From Chloroflexota bacterium (GTDB lineage: Bacteria > Chloroflexota > Dehalococcoidia > DSTF01 > RBG-16-68-14), in assembly GCA_022561355.1 (NCBI GenBank), contig JADFRJ010000103.1, positions 1-7,844 of the forward strand: a stretch of 7,844 bases of DNA, given 5' to 3'. The position numbers were made by a program, and so were the translations under genes. The notes below the pieces were generated by a model that saw nothing but the letters and a program-made list of their open reading frames with translations, was not told the origin of the DNA and did not search any database. This document shows positions 1-6,010 of this stretch, in pieces. How positions within the stretch are numbered: position 1 is the first letter of the stretch; every line of letters begins with the position of its first letter.

Positions 1-852
1 TTCCTTGATCTCATTAAGCGACTTTTTCCCAAAGTTACGATACTTCAACATATCGGCTTCCGTCTTCTGGGTCAGCTCACCGACCGTCGTGATATTGGCG
101 TTGTTCAAACAGTTAGCCGCACGCACGCTCAATTCGATCTCGTTGACGCTCATAGCAAGCTTCGTGCGCAGTTCTTCGTCCGGGCCGAGCAGCCGCAGCC
201 AGAAGCTGTCCAACTCCTTGTCGATCTCATACTGCTGCGTTTCGTAGGTATCACCCTCGTCACCATAGCCGCCGAGGTGGTGCCAGATGTGCTCTGTGCG
301 CAGGCGGCGCGCCTCGGGAGTAACGAAAACAAGTTCTTCGATGTAGCTCCCCTTGGCGGATTTCTCTTCACTAACGGCCATGCATACCCGTGATGAGAAC
401 ACGCGCCCGTCGGAGGTGTGTACGGTAATTTTCAGCGACTCGACGCACCTCAGCGTGCCCATTCCGATCCAAGCCTCGTGCAGCTTGCGGCCCACGGAGA
501 GTTCGACCTTGCGGATCCGAGATTCTGGCAGAGACGGTGCGATGAAGCCCACATGAACATCTTCCAACTGTTGCTCCAAGTTGGGAATCGGATCGATGCC
601 GTACGGTTCAGTTGGGATAGGAGCGCCCGAGCTTCCGCGGTCTTCAGGGATGCCATAGAGTAACGTCCCGCCGATCTCGTTAGCGAAGGACGAAATATCC
701 TTGGCCGCCTCGCGCCGTTGGGCCGGCTCATCTAGATGGATCTGGGCCTTGTAATCGAGCCGTGGTCCCTCTTCCACCTGATCGTGCACCAACCGCTCAA
801 CCCATTGACGAAGTTCATCGGGCTCGTACTGGTCGGGATGTTTAGGAAGCAT
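1..852 (-). CDS. AlbA_2 (Schlafen-type) domain protein fused to RNA polymerase alpha C-terminal domain, 3' end beyond window
   Basis: The frame is open for 284 codons from ATG 852-850 and leaves the left edge; the preceding in-frame stop is at 862-864, so this ATG is the only one available. Residues about 10-115 look like AlbA_2: LDYK at 32-35, then RREAAKDISSFANEIGGTL at 46-64 followed by LYGIPED, the conserved helix plus GG loop of that family. Residues about 120-225 are not recognised. Residues about 231-284 match the alpha-CTD of RpoA (SVRAANCL at 242-249, KYRNFGKKSLNEIKE at 270-284). The residues equivalent to E. coli DNA contacts R265, N268, N294, G296, K298, S299 and E302 are all kept, at 244, 247, 273, 275, 277, 278 and 281. 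There is no RpoA N-terminal domain, so it is not rpoA. Role inferred: DNA-binding transcription regulator or polymerase-interacting factor. No strong ribosome binding site is seen. About 15-30 residues are probably missing. Codon use is less GC-rich than at 6007-6606, which fits acquired DNA. Confidence 0.85.
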   Translation of the reverse strand, partial: MLPKHPDQYEPDELRQWVERLVHDQVEEGPRLDYKAQIHLDEPAQRREAAKDISSFANEIGGTLLYGIPEDRGSSGAPIPTEPYGIDPIPNLEQQLEDVHVGFIAPSLPESRIRKVELSVGRKLHEAWIGMGTLRCVESLKITVHTSDGRVFSSRVCMAVSEEKSAKGSYIEELVFVTPEARRLRTEHIWHHLGGYGDEGDTYETQQYEIDKELDSFWLRLLGPDEELRTKLAMSVNEIELSVRAANCLNNANITTVGELTQKTEADMLKYRNFGKKSLNEIKE

Positions 853-904
853 GTGGACGATCTAAACCTAGCGGTCAGGGCTGTGAAGCACGATCGACTC
901 TACC

Positions 905-933
905 ATATTAGACACTCCAACCATGCTTGCCAT
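905..933 (-). promoter_or_regulatory. Predicted promoter of the AlbA_2/alpha-CTD gene
   Basis: On the minus strand, ATGGCA (933-928; 4 of 6 against TTGACA) is followed by a 17-nt spacer and TAATAT (910-905; 5 of 6 against TATAAT). Transcription would start near 898, giving a leader of about 45 nt before ATG 852. Prediction by eye only. Confidence 0.45.
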
Positions 934-1062
934 CGCAGCCTTGCAGCGGTAGAGTAGGGGCCTCGGGGCGTAGAGAGTCCTGCCCAAAGGTGGGCGCAGG
1001 AGGAACTGCAAGTGGCTCACTCAAGCTACGTATCTCGTAACGCGCAATGAGGCGCCGCAGTC

Positions 1063-1068
1063 GAGAGG
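1063..1068 (+). promoter_or_regulatory. Ribosome binding site deciding the start at 1076
   Basis: GAGAGG lies 7 nt before ATG 1076 and 4 nt before the in-frame GTG 1073, which favours the ATG. The right-hand plus-strand genes mostly lack such a site. Confidence 0.6.
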
Positions 1069-1075
1069 TGTAGTG

Positions 1076-1675
1076 ATGACAGAACTAGCCACGCCTGACG
1101 AAGTAACCACATCCATCGGGACGCTGATGGCTCGCGCTCAGTTAATTGAGCGCGTCGGAGCAGAGGTAGCCCCGCAATTGCAAAGTATCGCGATAACGGG
1201 AAGCATGCTGGAAGCTTTCGATCCAACCCGCAGCGAGTATGTCACCGAGTTTAGCCGCCTAACCGAGGAGCGTGCACGGGAGTTTGGAAGACTGGTCGTC
1301 GCACACAGCGACGACCTGCGCACGGAACTGGGAGACAACGAAGACAAAACGCTCGATGAGGTGTGGGAATTAGCTGGTCTGAAGCTTCCCGATGAATTGC
1401 TGGAATTTAGGGCGAGTGGTCTAGTCGACCTCGCGGCTGGTACGCTATCGGAGTACGGAGAATCGCTCTCATATTGGTCTTTTGAGAATCCGGATTGGGG
1501 TAAGTGGGTGACTGCTGCTCTGTACGTAACAAAGCTTGCTCCAGTAGCAATGGCAGGAGTGACACTCGTGTTGGTCGCTACGGGCGGTGCAGCTGCCATC
1601 GGAATCGCCCCACTCATCTTAGCCCAGTCGGCTTCGGCGATCGCGGCCTATGCCGCCGATTTGGCAGGAAAGTAA
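1076..1675 (+). CDS. Hypothetical protein with C-terminal hydrophobic segments
   Basis: The protein has 199 residues and I recognise no family. The start is ATG 1076, with GAGAGG at 1063-1068 and a 7-nt spacer; a GTG at 1073 is in frame but too close to that site. Residues about 1-135 are polar, acidic and probably helical, with charged stretches such as RLTEERAREFGRLV near 61-74 and a conserved-looking ELAGLKLPDELLEF near 98-111. Residues about 141-199 are hydrophobic and rich in Ala and Gly, enough for one or two membrane helices (roughly 153-183 and 180-195), ending in AAYAADLAGK. No signal peptide is evident. The gene is divergent from the AlbA_2/alpha-CTD gene across 223 bp and is followed by a hairpin. 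The antisense frame here is low-complexity and Ser-rich, as expected of a shadow. It may be a membrane-associated accessory or effector protein, but nothing in the sequence proves this. Confidence 0.7.
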   Translation: MTELATPDEVTTSIGTLMARAQLIERVGAEVAPQLQSIAITGSMLEAFDPTRSEYVTEFSRLTEERAREFGRLVVAHSDDLRTELGDNEDKTLDEVWELAGLKLPDELLEFRASGLVDLAAGTLSEYGESLSYWSFENPDWGKWVTAALYVTKLAPVAMAGVTLVLVATGGAAAIGIAPLILAQSASAIAAYAADLAGK

Positions 1676-1715
1676 CCAAAGCCCAAGTGGCCGCAAAGGC
1701 GATGCGCGTCTGCGT

Positions 1716-1745
1716 GAACTCCCCAGCGTTCGCAGTGGGGAGTTC
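1716..1745. terminator. Perfect 10-bp hairpin between two convergent gene ends
   Basis: GAACTCCCCA (1716-1725) and TGGGGAGTTC (1736-1745) are exact inverted repeats around a 10-nt loop that can itself close as GCG-TT-CGC. It sits 40 nt after the stop at 1673-1675 and 10 nt after the minus-strand acetyltransferase stub, so it may serve both strands. Neither side has a T-run, so it is not a textbook intrinsic terminator and may instead be a 3'-end stabilising hairpin. Confidence 0.6.
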
Positions 1746-1754
1746 AAAGCAGCG

Positions 1755-1925
1755 CTAGCTCCCAGGGATCACGACCGCGCCGCAGACCTTCTCGTAGAAC
1801 GCGACCGGGCCGACTTCGCCGATGACGGCCCACTTGTACGCCCGGCCGGCCATGTCCTCCAGCGTACGCAGCAGCAGCGCCGACCCAAGGCCGATGCCAC
1901 GCAGCTCCTCCCGCACCCCCGGCCC
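1755..1925 (-). pseudogene. C-terminal remnant of a GNAT-family N-acetyltransferase
   Basis: The minus frame is open from 1925 down to TAG 1757-1755, with an in-frame stop at 1928-1926 upstream. It reads VREELRGIGLGSALLLRT, which carries the acetyl-CoA-binding R-G-x-G-x-G/A loop and following helix of the GNAT fold. It continues through KWAVIGEVGPVAFYEK and ends AVVIPGS, resembling the last strands of GNAT enzymes. A full enzyme has roughly 140-200 residues; only about 53-57 remain, so the substrate-binding N-terminal half is gone. The break coincides with a GC-rich palindromic repeat. A GTG at 1916-1914 could start a 53-codon peptide, but that would lack half the fold. Most likely a non-functional relic. 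Confidence 0.7.
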
Positions 1926-1964
1926 CCTACGGGCAGGCTCTCTCCCGCCCGCTGGAGAGGGGAG
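1922..1964. repeat. GC-rich palindromic (REP-like) intergenic repeat
   Basis: Plus-strand CTCTCC (1940-1945) and GGAGAG (1954-1959) form a stem around an 8-nt loop, extendable by C-G and T-G pairs to 1938 and 1961. A second small palindrome, GCCC/GGGC or CCC-TAC-GGG, lies at 1922-1934. Paired CTCTCC/GGAGAG arms beside a GGGC-rich block resemble the dispersed intergenic repeats common in high-GC genomes. It begins where the acetyltransferase frame breaks and ends against the exporter stop codon. It could also act as the 3' hairpin of the exporter operon. Copy number cannot be judged from this window. Confidence 0.45.
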
Positions 1965-4229
1965 CTAGGAATCTGGCTGGGACGGCGAGTGACTAACCTG
2001 CCGGCTCCGCGCCCCAAGGCCTCTACTCGCCACAGCCGCTGTCGTGTCGTCTCGCGCTCCTTCGATGCTGAGGTGCGGGAGCCATTCCAGCCACGAAGGC
2101 AGGTACCAGTTGGCGCCACCCAAGAGCGTCATGCTCGCGGGCACAACAACGGACCGAATGATCGTCGCGTCCAGCAGGATCGCGAAGCCAAGCCCGAAGC
2201 CCATTTGCTGAAGAGATACGTTATCGCCCAGCGCGAAACCGCCAAACACAGCAACCATGATCAGCGCAGCTCCCGTAATCACCGCTGCCGTCGACCGTAC
2301 GCCATAGGCGACCGAGGCCGTGTTATCGCCCGTCTCGTTGTATCGTTCACGGATGCGGCTCAAGAGGAACACGTGGTAGTCCATGCTCAGGCCGAACAGA
2401 ATAGCGAAGAGCATCAAGGGCAACCATGCCTCAATCGCTTCCACCTGGGTGAATCCGAGTAGGCCGGCTCCAACTCCTTCCTGAAAGACGAGCGTTAGCA
2501 CGCCGTAGGTTGCGCCCACCGACAGCAGGTTCATGAGTATCGCCTTGATGGGCACCACAATGGAGCGGAACACGACCATCAGGAGCAAGAAGCTCAGCCC
2601 AAGTACGAACGCGAACACGATTGGCGTATAGGTCGAGATAAGGTCGAACATGTCTACGGCCTCCGCGGAACGTCCGGCAACATAGGCCGAGGCGCCCGTG
2701 CCCGCGAAGTCCGGCTCCACGTAGTCCGCACGGAGGCGACGTATAGCTTCGTATGCCGCGTCTCCATCCGCTGCTGTAGCCAGCGATATCGAAACCAACG
2801 TGAGATCGCCAGCGTCGTTCGTTTGAACGTCCGCGAAGTCGAACCCTTCATCAGTTTCAAGTTGGCCCAGGAGCGTTTCGATTCCGGCATCAACTGCTGC
2901 TTGGTCCGCTCCTATACGGTCGATCACGATTTCCGCCGGTGCGGACAGGCCTGCGCTGAAGTCCGCTATGAGCACATCAAATGCCTGTCTCGCTTGGGAG
3001 TCCTCCGGCATCGTTTCGACTCCTGAGAAGCCAGCCTTAATTGTTGTGGCGGGAATAGCCAACGCGACCAGGAGGCCCACAGCAAAAACGAGACTCAGCA
3101 CAGGGTGCCCCATCACGCCACGAGCGACAGAAGCCCAGAAGCCACTGTCATCATCAGCGGAGGGCTGCCGCCGGAGCCCAGGAATGCTGAGGCGGTTGAT
3201 CTTTGGCCCAAGCAGCTTCAACACCGCCGGCAGCAGCGTCAGTGCCCCAAGCACCGCGAACATCACGACCACGATCGAGCCGAACGCAATGCTGCGGTAG
3301 ATGTTCTGGGGGATCAGCAGCAGGCCAAGCAATGCGATGACAACCGTTGCGCCCGAAAACATCACGGCTCTGCTGGCGGTGGCCCCGGCCTTTGCGATCG
3401 CCTCAACAACGTCCTCGTGCTTGGCATACTCCTCGCGGTAGCGCTGAACGATGAACAGCGCGTAGTCGATCCCCACGGCTAGCCCGATCATCGTGATGAT
3501 ATTGACCACAAAGAAACTAAATGACCACATCTGGCCGAACAGCGCCGTCACGCCTATGGCGCCAACAATGGCAAAAATCGCCAACAGGAGGGGAAGCAAC
3601 GCGGCCACCAAGGTCCCGAAAACCACTAGCAGGATGATCAGCGCGATTGAGATGCCAATAGATTCTCCGGTCTGGAGGTCACGCTCGGTGATCTCCTGAA
3701 CCTCCCTGTTCGCACTCCCCGGCCCGAAGACCAGGACCTCGAATCCGTCACCCGGTTCCAAGTCACGAACGTAGTCTACGAGCGGCCCTACGTTGTCCGA
3801 AGCTTGCTTCGCTTCGCCTTCAAGCTCAACTTGAATGAGCGACGCTGTGCCGTCCGCGGACACCATCGCCGGCGCATCGGTGTCGAAGTAACTGACTGCG
3901 GACGCCACCGTACCCTCCAGGCCGCGAACGTCGTCTACGATCCTCGCGACCAGCTCCTGATACGCAACATCCTCAACCGTCAGTCCTTGGGACTGCACGA
4001 TCACGAACTCCAGCGCGCGTTCCTCGCCTCGCAGCCGCTCTTCAAGCAGGTCCGCACCCACGGTGGAGTCTGGGTTGTTCAGAACCGAGAACTCCGTGGT
4101 AAGGGCGTCACCGACCTGCGTCGCCGCGGCCGCCATCACAACGAAACCGATGATCCAAATACCGACAACGGACCAAGGCCGTCCGGCGGTTGCCCGCGCC
4201 CGCCGTTCTGTGATACCTATCGATCCCAT
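1965..4229 (-). CDS. MMPL-family (RND superfamily) transporter
   Basis: An inner-membrane exporter of 754 residues, the usual size for the family; the known substrates of relatives are lipids and hydrophobic compounds. The start is ATG 4229, with AAGGGG at 4242-4237 and a 7-nt spacer; longer in-frame starts run back into the upstream gene. There is an N-terminal helix (about 20-38), a first extracytoplasmic domain (about 40-187), helices 2-6 (about 190-340), helix 7 (about 375-395), a second extracytoplasmic domain (about 396-533) and helices 8-12 (about 535-705). The two halves repeat. The proton-relay Asp-Tyr pairs of MmpL3-type pumps are seen as GLAVGIDYALF (D255, Y256) and GLSMDYHVF (D617, Y618). 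A polar, probably disordered tail (about 721-754) reaches the repeat at 1922-1964. It is the third gene of an operon, 31 nt after the PspC gene. The substrate cannot be read from sequence; both Asp-Tyr pairs suggest an active pump. Confidence 0.92.
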   Translation of the reverse strand: MGSIGITERRARATAGRPWSVVGIWIIGFVVMAAAATQVGDALTTEFSVLNNPDSTVGADLLEERLRGEERALEFVIVQSQGLTVEDVAYQELVARIVDDVRGLEGTVASAVSYFDTDAPAMVSADGTASLIQVELEGEAKQASDNVGPLVDYVRDLEPGDGFEVLVFGPGSANREVQEITERDLQTGESIGISIALIILLVVFGTLVAALLPLLLAIFAIVGAIGVTALFGQMWSFSFFVVNIITMIGLAVGIDYALFIVQRYREEYAKHEDVVEAIAKAGATASRAVMFSGATVVIALLGLLLIPQNIYRSIAFGSIVVVMFAVLGALTLLPAVLKLLGPKINRLSIPGLRRQPSADDDSGFWASVARGVMGHPVLSLVFAVGLLVALAIPATTIKAGFSGVETMPEDSQARQAFDVLIADFSAGLSAPAEIVIDRIGADQAAVDAGIETLLGQLETDEGFDFADVQTNDAGDLTLVSISLATAADGDAAYEAIRRLRADYVEPDFAGTGASAYVAGRSAEAVDMFDLISTYTPIVFAFVLGLSFLLLMVVFRSIVVPIKAILMNLLSVGATYGVLTLVFQEGVGAGLLGFTQVEAIEAWLPLMLFAILFGLSMDYHVFLLSRIRERYNETGDNTASVAYGVRSTAAVITGAALIMVAVFGGFALGDNVSLQQMGFGLGFAILLDATIIRSVVVPASMTLLGGANWYLPSWLEWLPHLSIEGARDDTTAAVASRGLGARSRQVSHSPSQPDS

Positions 4230-4236
4230 CCTCGAG

Positions 4237-4242
4237 CCCCTT
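4237..4242 (-). promoter_or_regulatory. Ribosome binding site deciding the exporter start
   Basis: AAGGGG is followed by a 7-nt spacer and ATG 4229-4227. It lies in the 31-nt gap after the upstream gene and rules out the long N-terminal extension that overlaps that gene in another frame. Confidence 0.65.
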
Positions 4243-4260
4243 GCCTGATCTCCCGTTAGG

Positions 4261-5463
4261 CTAGGCCGCGCCCTCTGAAAGCGCGCCGCCTGCCTTACGC
4301 AGAGTGCCGTTGGTGAGTCCGATAGGCCCGAACGAGCCGCTATGACGAACGCCATCGAACGGCAGGATCGCGCCGGTGGCGAATACGTGGTCGCAACCGT
4401 CGGTGTCCTGGGCGCGATCCAATCCGTGCTCAAGCGACAGACACCACGTCTCGCCGAAGAGCTCGATGCGCCCCTCGCCATCGAGGAGGTCTCGCGCCTG
4501 CGTACTCGAAGCTACCGGGATCGTGACGAAGCTGATTGCGGCAGCCGTCATGAAGACGAACCAGAAAGCGACAGCCGCAGGGCCGAGATGGCGGCGTTGC
4601 GAGGGTGCGACGAGCTGCCGCGATCCCGCCGCGAGCGCGATGAGCAGGCCGGCCACGAGCCAGAACGCGGACGAGACCCAGATTGCGATCGTCCAGGTCG
4701 AGGTACCGTCATCGAAGGCCGTGGCGAGTGGCTCCGAATCGACGAACAGCGAAATGACAGCGATGGTCCCGGCCACCAGCACGACCCAAATCGCAAGCAC
4801 CAATACCCAGTAGATCACGCTGGCTAGCCAGCGGCCCATCTCGCGAAGCGTCGAGCCCAGGGAGGCCAATGCCGGACCCGCATTCTTCCTCGCGCGTGAC
4901 ATGACGTCCTTCGCGGACTCGCCGTAGCCGCGGACCGCCAGGCGTTCATCCGGCGATGAGGCGGCGGGCACGATCAGGGCCATTGCTCCGTACACCAGCG
5001 CCACCGCGCCGAAGCTAAGGAGCGCAGCGATGACCGTGATGACGCGCACGACGGTGACGTCGACGTTTACGTAAGCGGCGAGTCCGGCGCAGACGCCGGC
5101 GATCATGCCTTCGCCCTCGCCCGTGAGCCGGTAGAGGCGCCGCTCTCGTAAGCGGAGCTCGGCGGCGGCGACAGGTCCCCCCTCGTTGGCCTCGCCGTCC
5201 GGCGTGCCAGCCGGCTCGACCGGGCCGAGGGCGGACAGTATCTCCTCGACGGTGGGTGTCGTGACGACGTCGCTTGCGCTGGCTGTCTGGGCTGCGCAAC
5301 GATCGGCGATCGCCTGTTCAAAGTCGGTCAGGAGTTCGTCGCGGTCAGGGTCGCCCTCAAGGGTAGCTCGCGCGACCTCCATCCAGCGGTCGATGGCTTC
5401 GACGCCATCGTCTTCCACGTAAAGGGCGCGGCCGGCGAGATTGATCAGTGTGACTCTGTTCAT
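4261..5463 (-). CDS. PspC-domain multi-pass membrane protein
   Basis: The protein has 400 residues. The N-terminal cytoplasmic part (about 1-82) begins VTLINLAGRALYVEDDG and contains RDELLTDFEQAIADR and TVEEILSALG, resembling the N-terminal helical region found before PspC in many such proteins. PspC spans about 107-167: RRLYRLTGEGEGMIAGVCAGLAAYVN, then a hydrophobic helix ending GAMALIVP. Further membrane helices lie near 215-240, 256-280 and 296-318. The tail (about 319-400) is soluble and unrecognised, with C341 and C357 as a possible disulfide pair if exported; topology is ambiguous. ATG 5463 overlaps the padR stop by 4 nt (ATGA), with AGGAG at 5475-5471 and a 7-nt spacer, so translation is probably coupled. 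PspC in E. coli senses envelope stress and controls PspA; that exact role is not shown here. Inferred role: membrane sensor or stabiliser co-produced with the exporter. Confidence 0.87.
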   Translation of the reverse strand: MNRVTLINLAGRALYVEDDGVEAIDRWMEVARATLEGDPDRDELLTDFEQAIADRCAAQTASASDVVTTPTVEEILSALGPVEPAGTPDGEANEGGPVAAAELRLRERRLYRLTGEGEGMIAGVCAGLAAYVNVDVTVVRVITVIAALLSFGAVALVYGAMALIVPAASSPDERLAVRGYGESAKDVMSRARKNAGPALASLGSTLREMGRWLASVIYWVLVLAIWVVLVAGTIAVISLFVDSEPLATAFDDGTSTWTIAIWVSSAFWLVAGLLIALAAGSRQLVAPSQRRHLGPAAVAFWFVFMTAAAISFVTIPVASSTQARDLLDGEGRIELFGETWCLSLEHGLDRAQDTDGCDHVFATGAILPFDGVRHSGSFGPIGLTNGTLRKAGGALSEGAA

Positions 5464-5792
5464 CGTGTGGCTCCTAGTTCGGTCAGCGTGTTATCCAGTT
5501 GCTTCCAGTAGGCGATGAGCTGCCTCAGCCGCTCCGTTCCGGCCTCCGTCACTCGATAGTACTTTCTCGGCGGTCCGCTGTCGGACTCTTCCCATTCGTG
5601 ATCGAGCAGACCATCGCGGCGCATCTTGCTGAGCAGCGGATAGAGTGTGCCTTCCTGCGTGGCGAAGGGCGTTTCGGCCAGGCGTCCCATAACATCGCCC
5701 GCGTAGTGGCGCCCCGTCGACAGCGTTGTCAGCACCGCGAACTCAAGGAGTCCTCGACGGAGGGGTTTGAAGAGATTATTAGTGGCCATCAT
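5460..5792 (-). CDS. PadR-family transcriptional regulator
   Basis: The protein has 110 residues (or 109 from the second ATG, 5789), the size of the short PadR class. It is a winged-helix DNA-binding protein: LLEFAVLTTLSTGRHYAGDVM at about 15-35 forms the first helices, TQEGTLYPLLSKMRRDGLL at 45-63 is the recognition helix signature, and GPPRKYYRVTEAG at 73-85 is the wing. The C-terminal helix (about 86-107) is the short dimerisation arm. Members dimerise and repress multidrug or stress genes, often beside the genes they control and often autoregulating. Here the gene leads an operon with the PspC and MMPL genes, and its promoter carries two 10-bp direct repeats that reach the start codon. 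AAGG at 5800-5797 lies 7 nt before the second ATG, so initiation at 5789 is slightly favoured. The inducing ligand is unknown. Confidence 0.93.
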   Translation of the reverse strand: MMATNNLFKPLRRGLLEFAVLTTLSTGRHYAGDVMGRLAETPFATQEGTLYPLLSKMRRDGLLDHEWEESDSGPPRKYYRVTEAGTERLRQLIAYWKQLDNTLTELGATR

Positions 5793-5818
5793 AGTACCTT
5801 GCTAAGCGATAGTACCTT
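5791..5818 (-). repeat. Two exact 10-bp direct repeats, probable PadR operator
   Basis: AAGGTACTAT occurs at 5818-5809 and again at 5800-5791 on the minus strand, 18 bp apart start to start, with TTAGC in the spacer. Each copy has a partly dyad core around GTAC. One copy contains the -10 box; the other contains the AAGG ribosome site and the first two bases of the ATG at 5792. This placement fits autorepression by PadR, which is inferred. Confidence 0.5.
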
Positions 5819-5837
5819 ATTAATTGCCAGGATGCAA
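5809..5837 (-). promoter_or_regulatory. Predicted promoter of the padR-pspC-mmpL-like operon
   Basis: On the minus strand, TTGCAT (5837-5832), a 17-nt spacer and TACTAT (5814-5809). The start point would fall near 5802, about 10 nt before the first ATG. The -10 box lies inside the upstream copy of a 10-bp direct repeat, so a protein bound there would block polymerase. Confidence 0.55.
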
Positions 5838-5958
5838 CCCCGGCTCACGTCCAGTCGCCGATAGTCCTCCGTACTAGCATCAGTTTCGCGAAGCTCCCGT
5901 CATCGGTCTTGATTCAACCGCGACCACCTGCCCTCTGCGCGGCCACGGCCCTACGGGG

Positions 5959-5964
5959 TATGAT
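5959..5964 (+). promoter_or_regulatory. -10 box of the methyltransferase transcript
   Basis: TATGAT is followed by 7 nt and then ATG 5972, so transcription would start at or next to that A, giving a leaderless message. No convincing -35 lies 16-18 nt upstream. Confidence 0.5.
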
Positions 5965-5971
5965 CCGAGCG

Positions 5972-6010
5972 ATGGGCGAACGAACAACTGCCTTCGCGGA
6001 ACGCGCATGA
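5972..6010 (+). CDS. 12-codon leader ORF overlapping the methyltransferase start
   Basis: ATG 5972 opens MGERTTAFAERA and stops at TGA 6008-6010, which overlaps ATG 6007 as ATGA. Its ATG is 7 nt after a TATGAT box, as expected for a leaderless start. Its likely role is to bring ribosomes to the methyltransferase, which has only a weak GGAA (5998-6001) of its own. The peptide resembles nothing known, and it could be a chance frame. Confidence 0.4.
   Translation: MGERTTAFAERA

Noticed and set aside
5..731. Several short frames on both strands in the left region
   Set aside because: They are shadows of the continuous minus-strand AlbA_2/alpha-CTD frame, which explains the whole stretch.
1..852. 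Calling the left gene rpoA
   Set aside because: Only the C-terminal domain matches; the first 230 residues are AlbA_2 plus an unknown region, not the alpha N-terminal assembly domain.
979..1000. Imperfect hairpin in the divergent intergenic region (CCTGCCC and GGGCGCAGG arms)
   Set aside because: Stem of 5 plus 2 pairs with a bulge; no match to a riboswitch or small RNA I know, and too weak to call.
1138..1617. 159-codon minus-strand frame inside the left orphan
   Set aside because: Ser/Ala-rich low-complexity translation, typical of an antisense shadow; the plus-strand frame has a ribosome site and a following hairpin.
1650..2462. Long plus-strand frame of 270 codons
   Set aside because: It is antisense to the MMPL gene and the acetyltransferase stub, is rich in Arg, His and Gln with no domain, and crosses a palindromic repeat; a high-GC shadow.
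4230..4481. 84-residue N-terminal extension of the MMPL frame
   Set aside because: It overlaps the PspC gene in another frame, has no family similarity, and a good ribosome site precedes the ATG at 4229.
4342..4827. Plus-strand frames opposite the PspC gene
   Set aside because: Highly charged or Ser/Thr-rich antisense translations with no motif.
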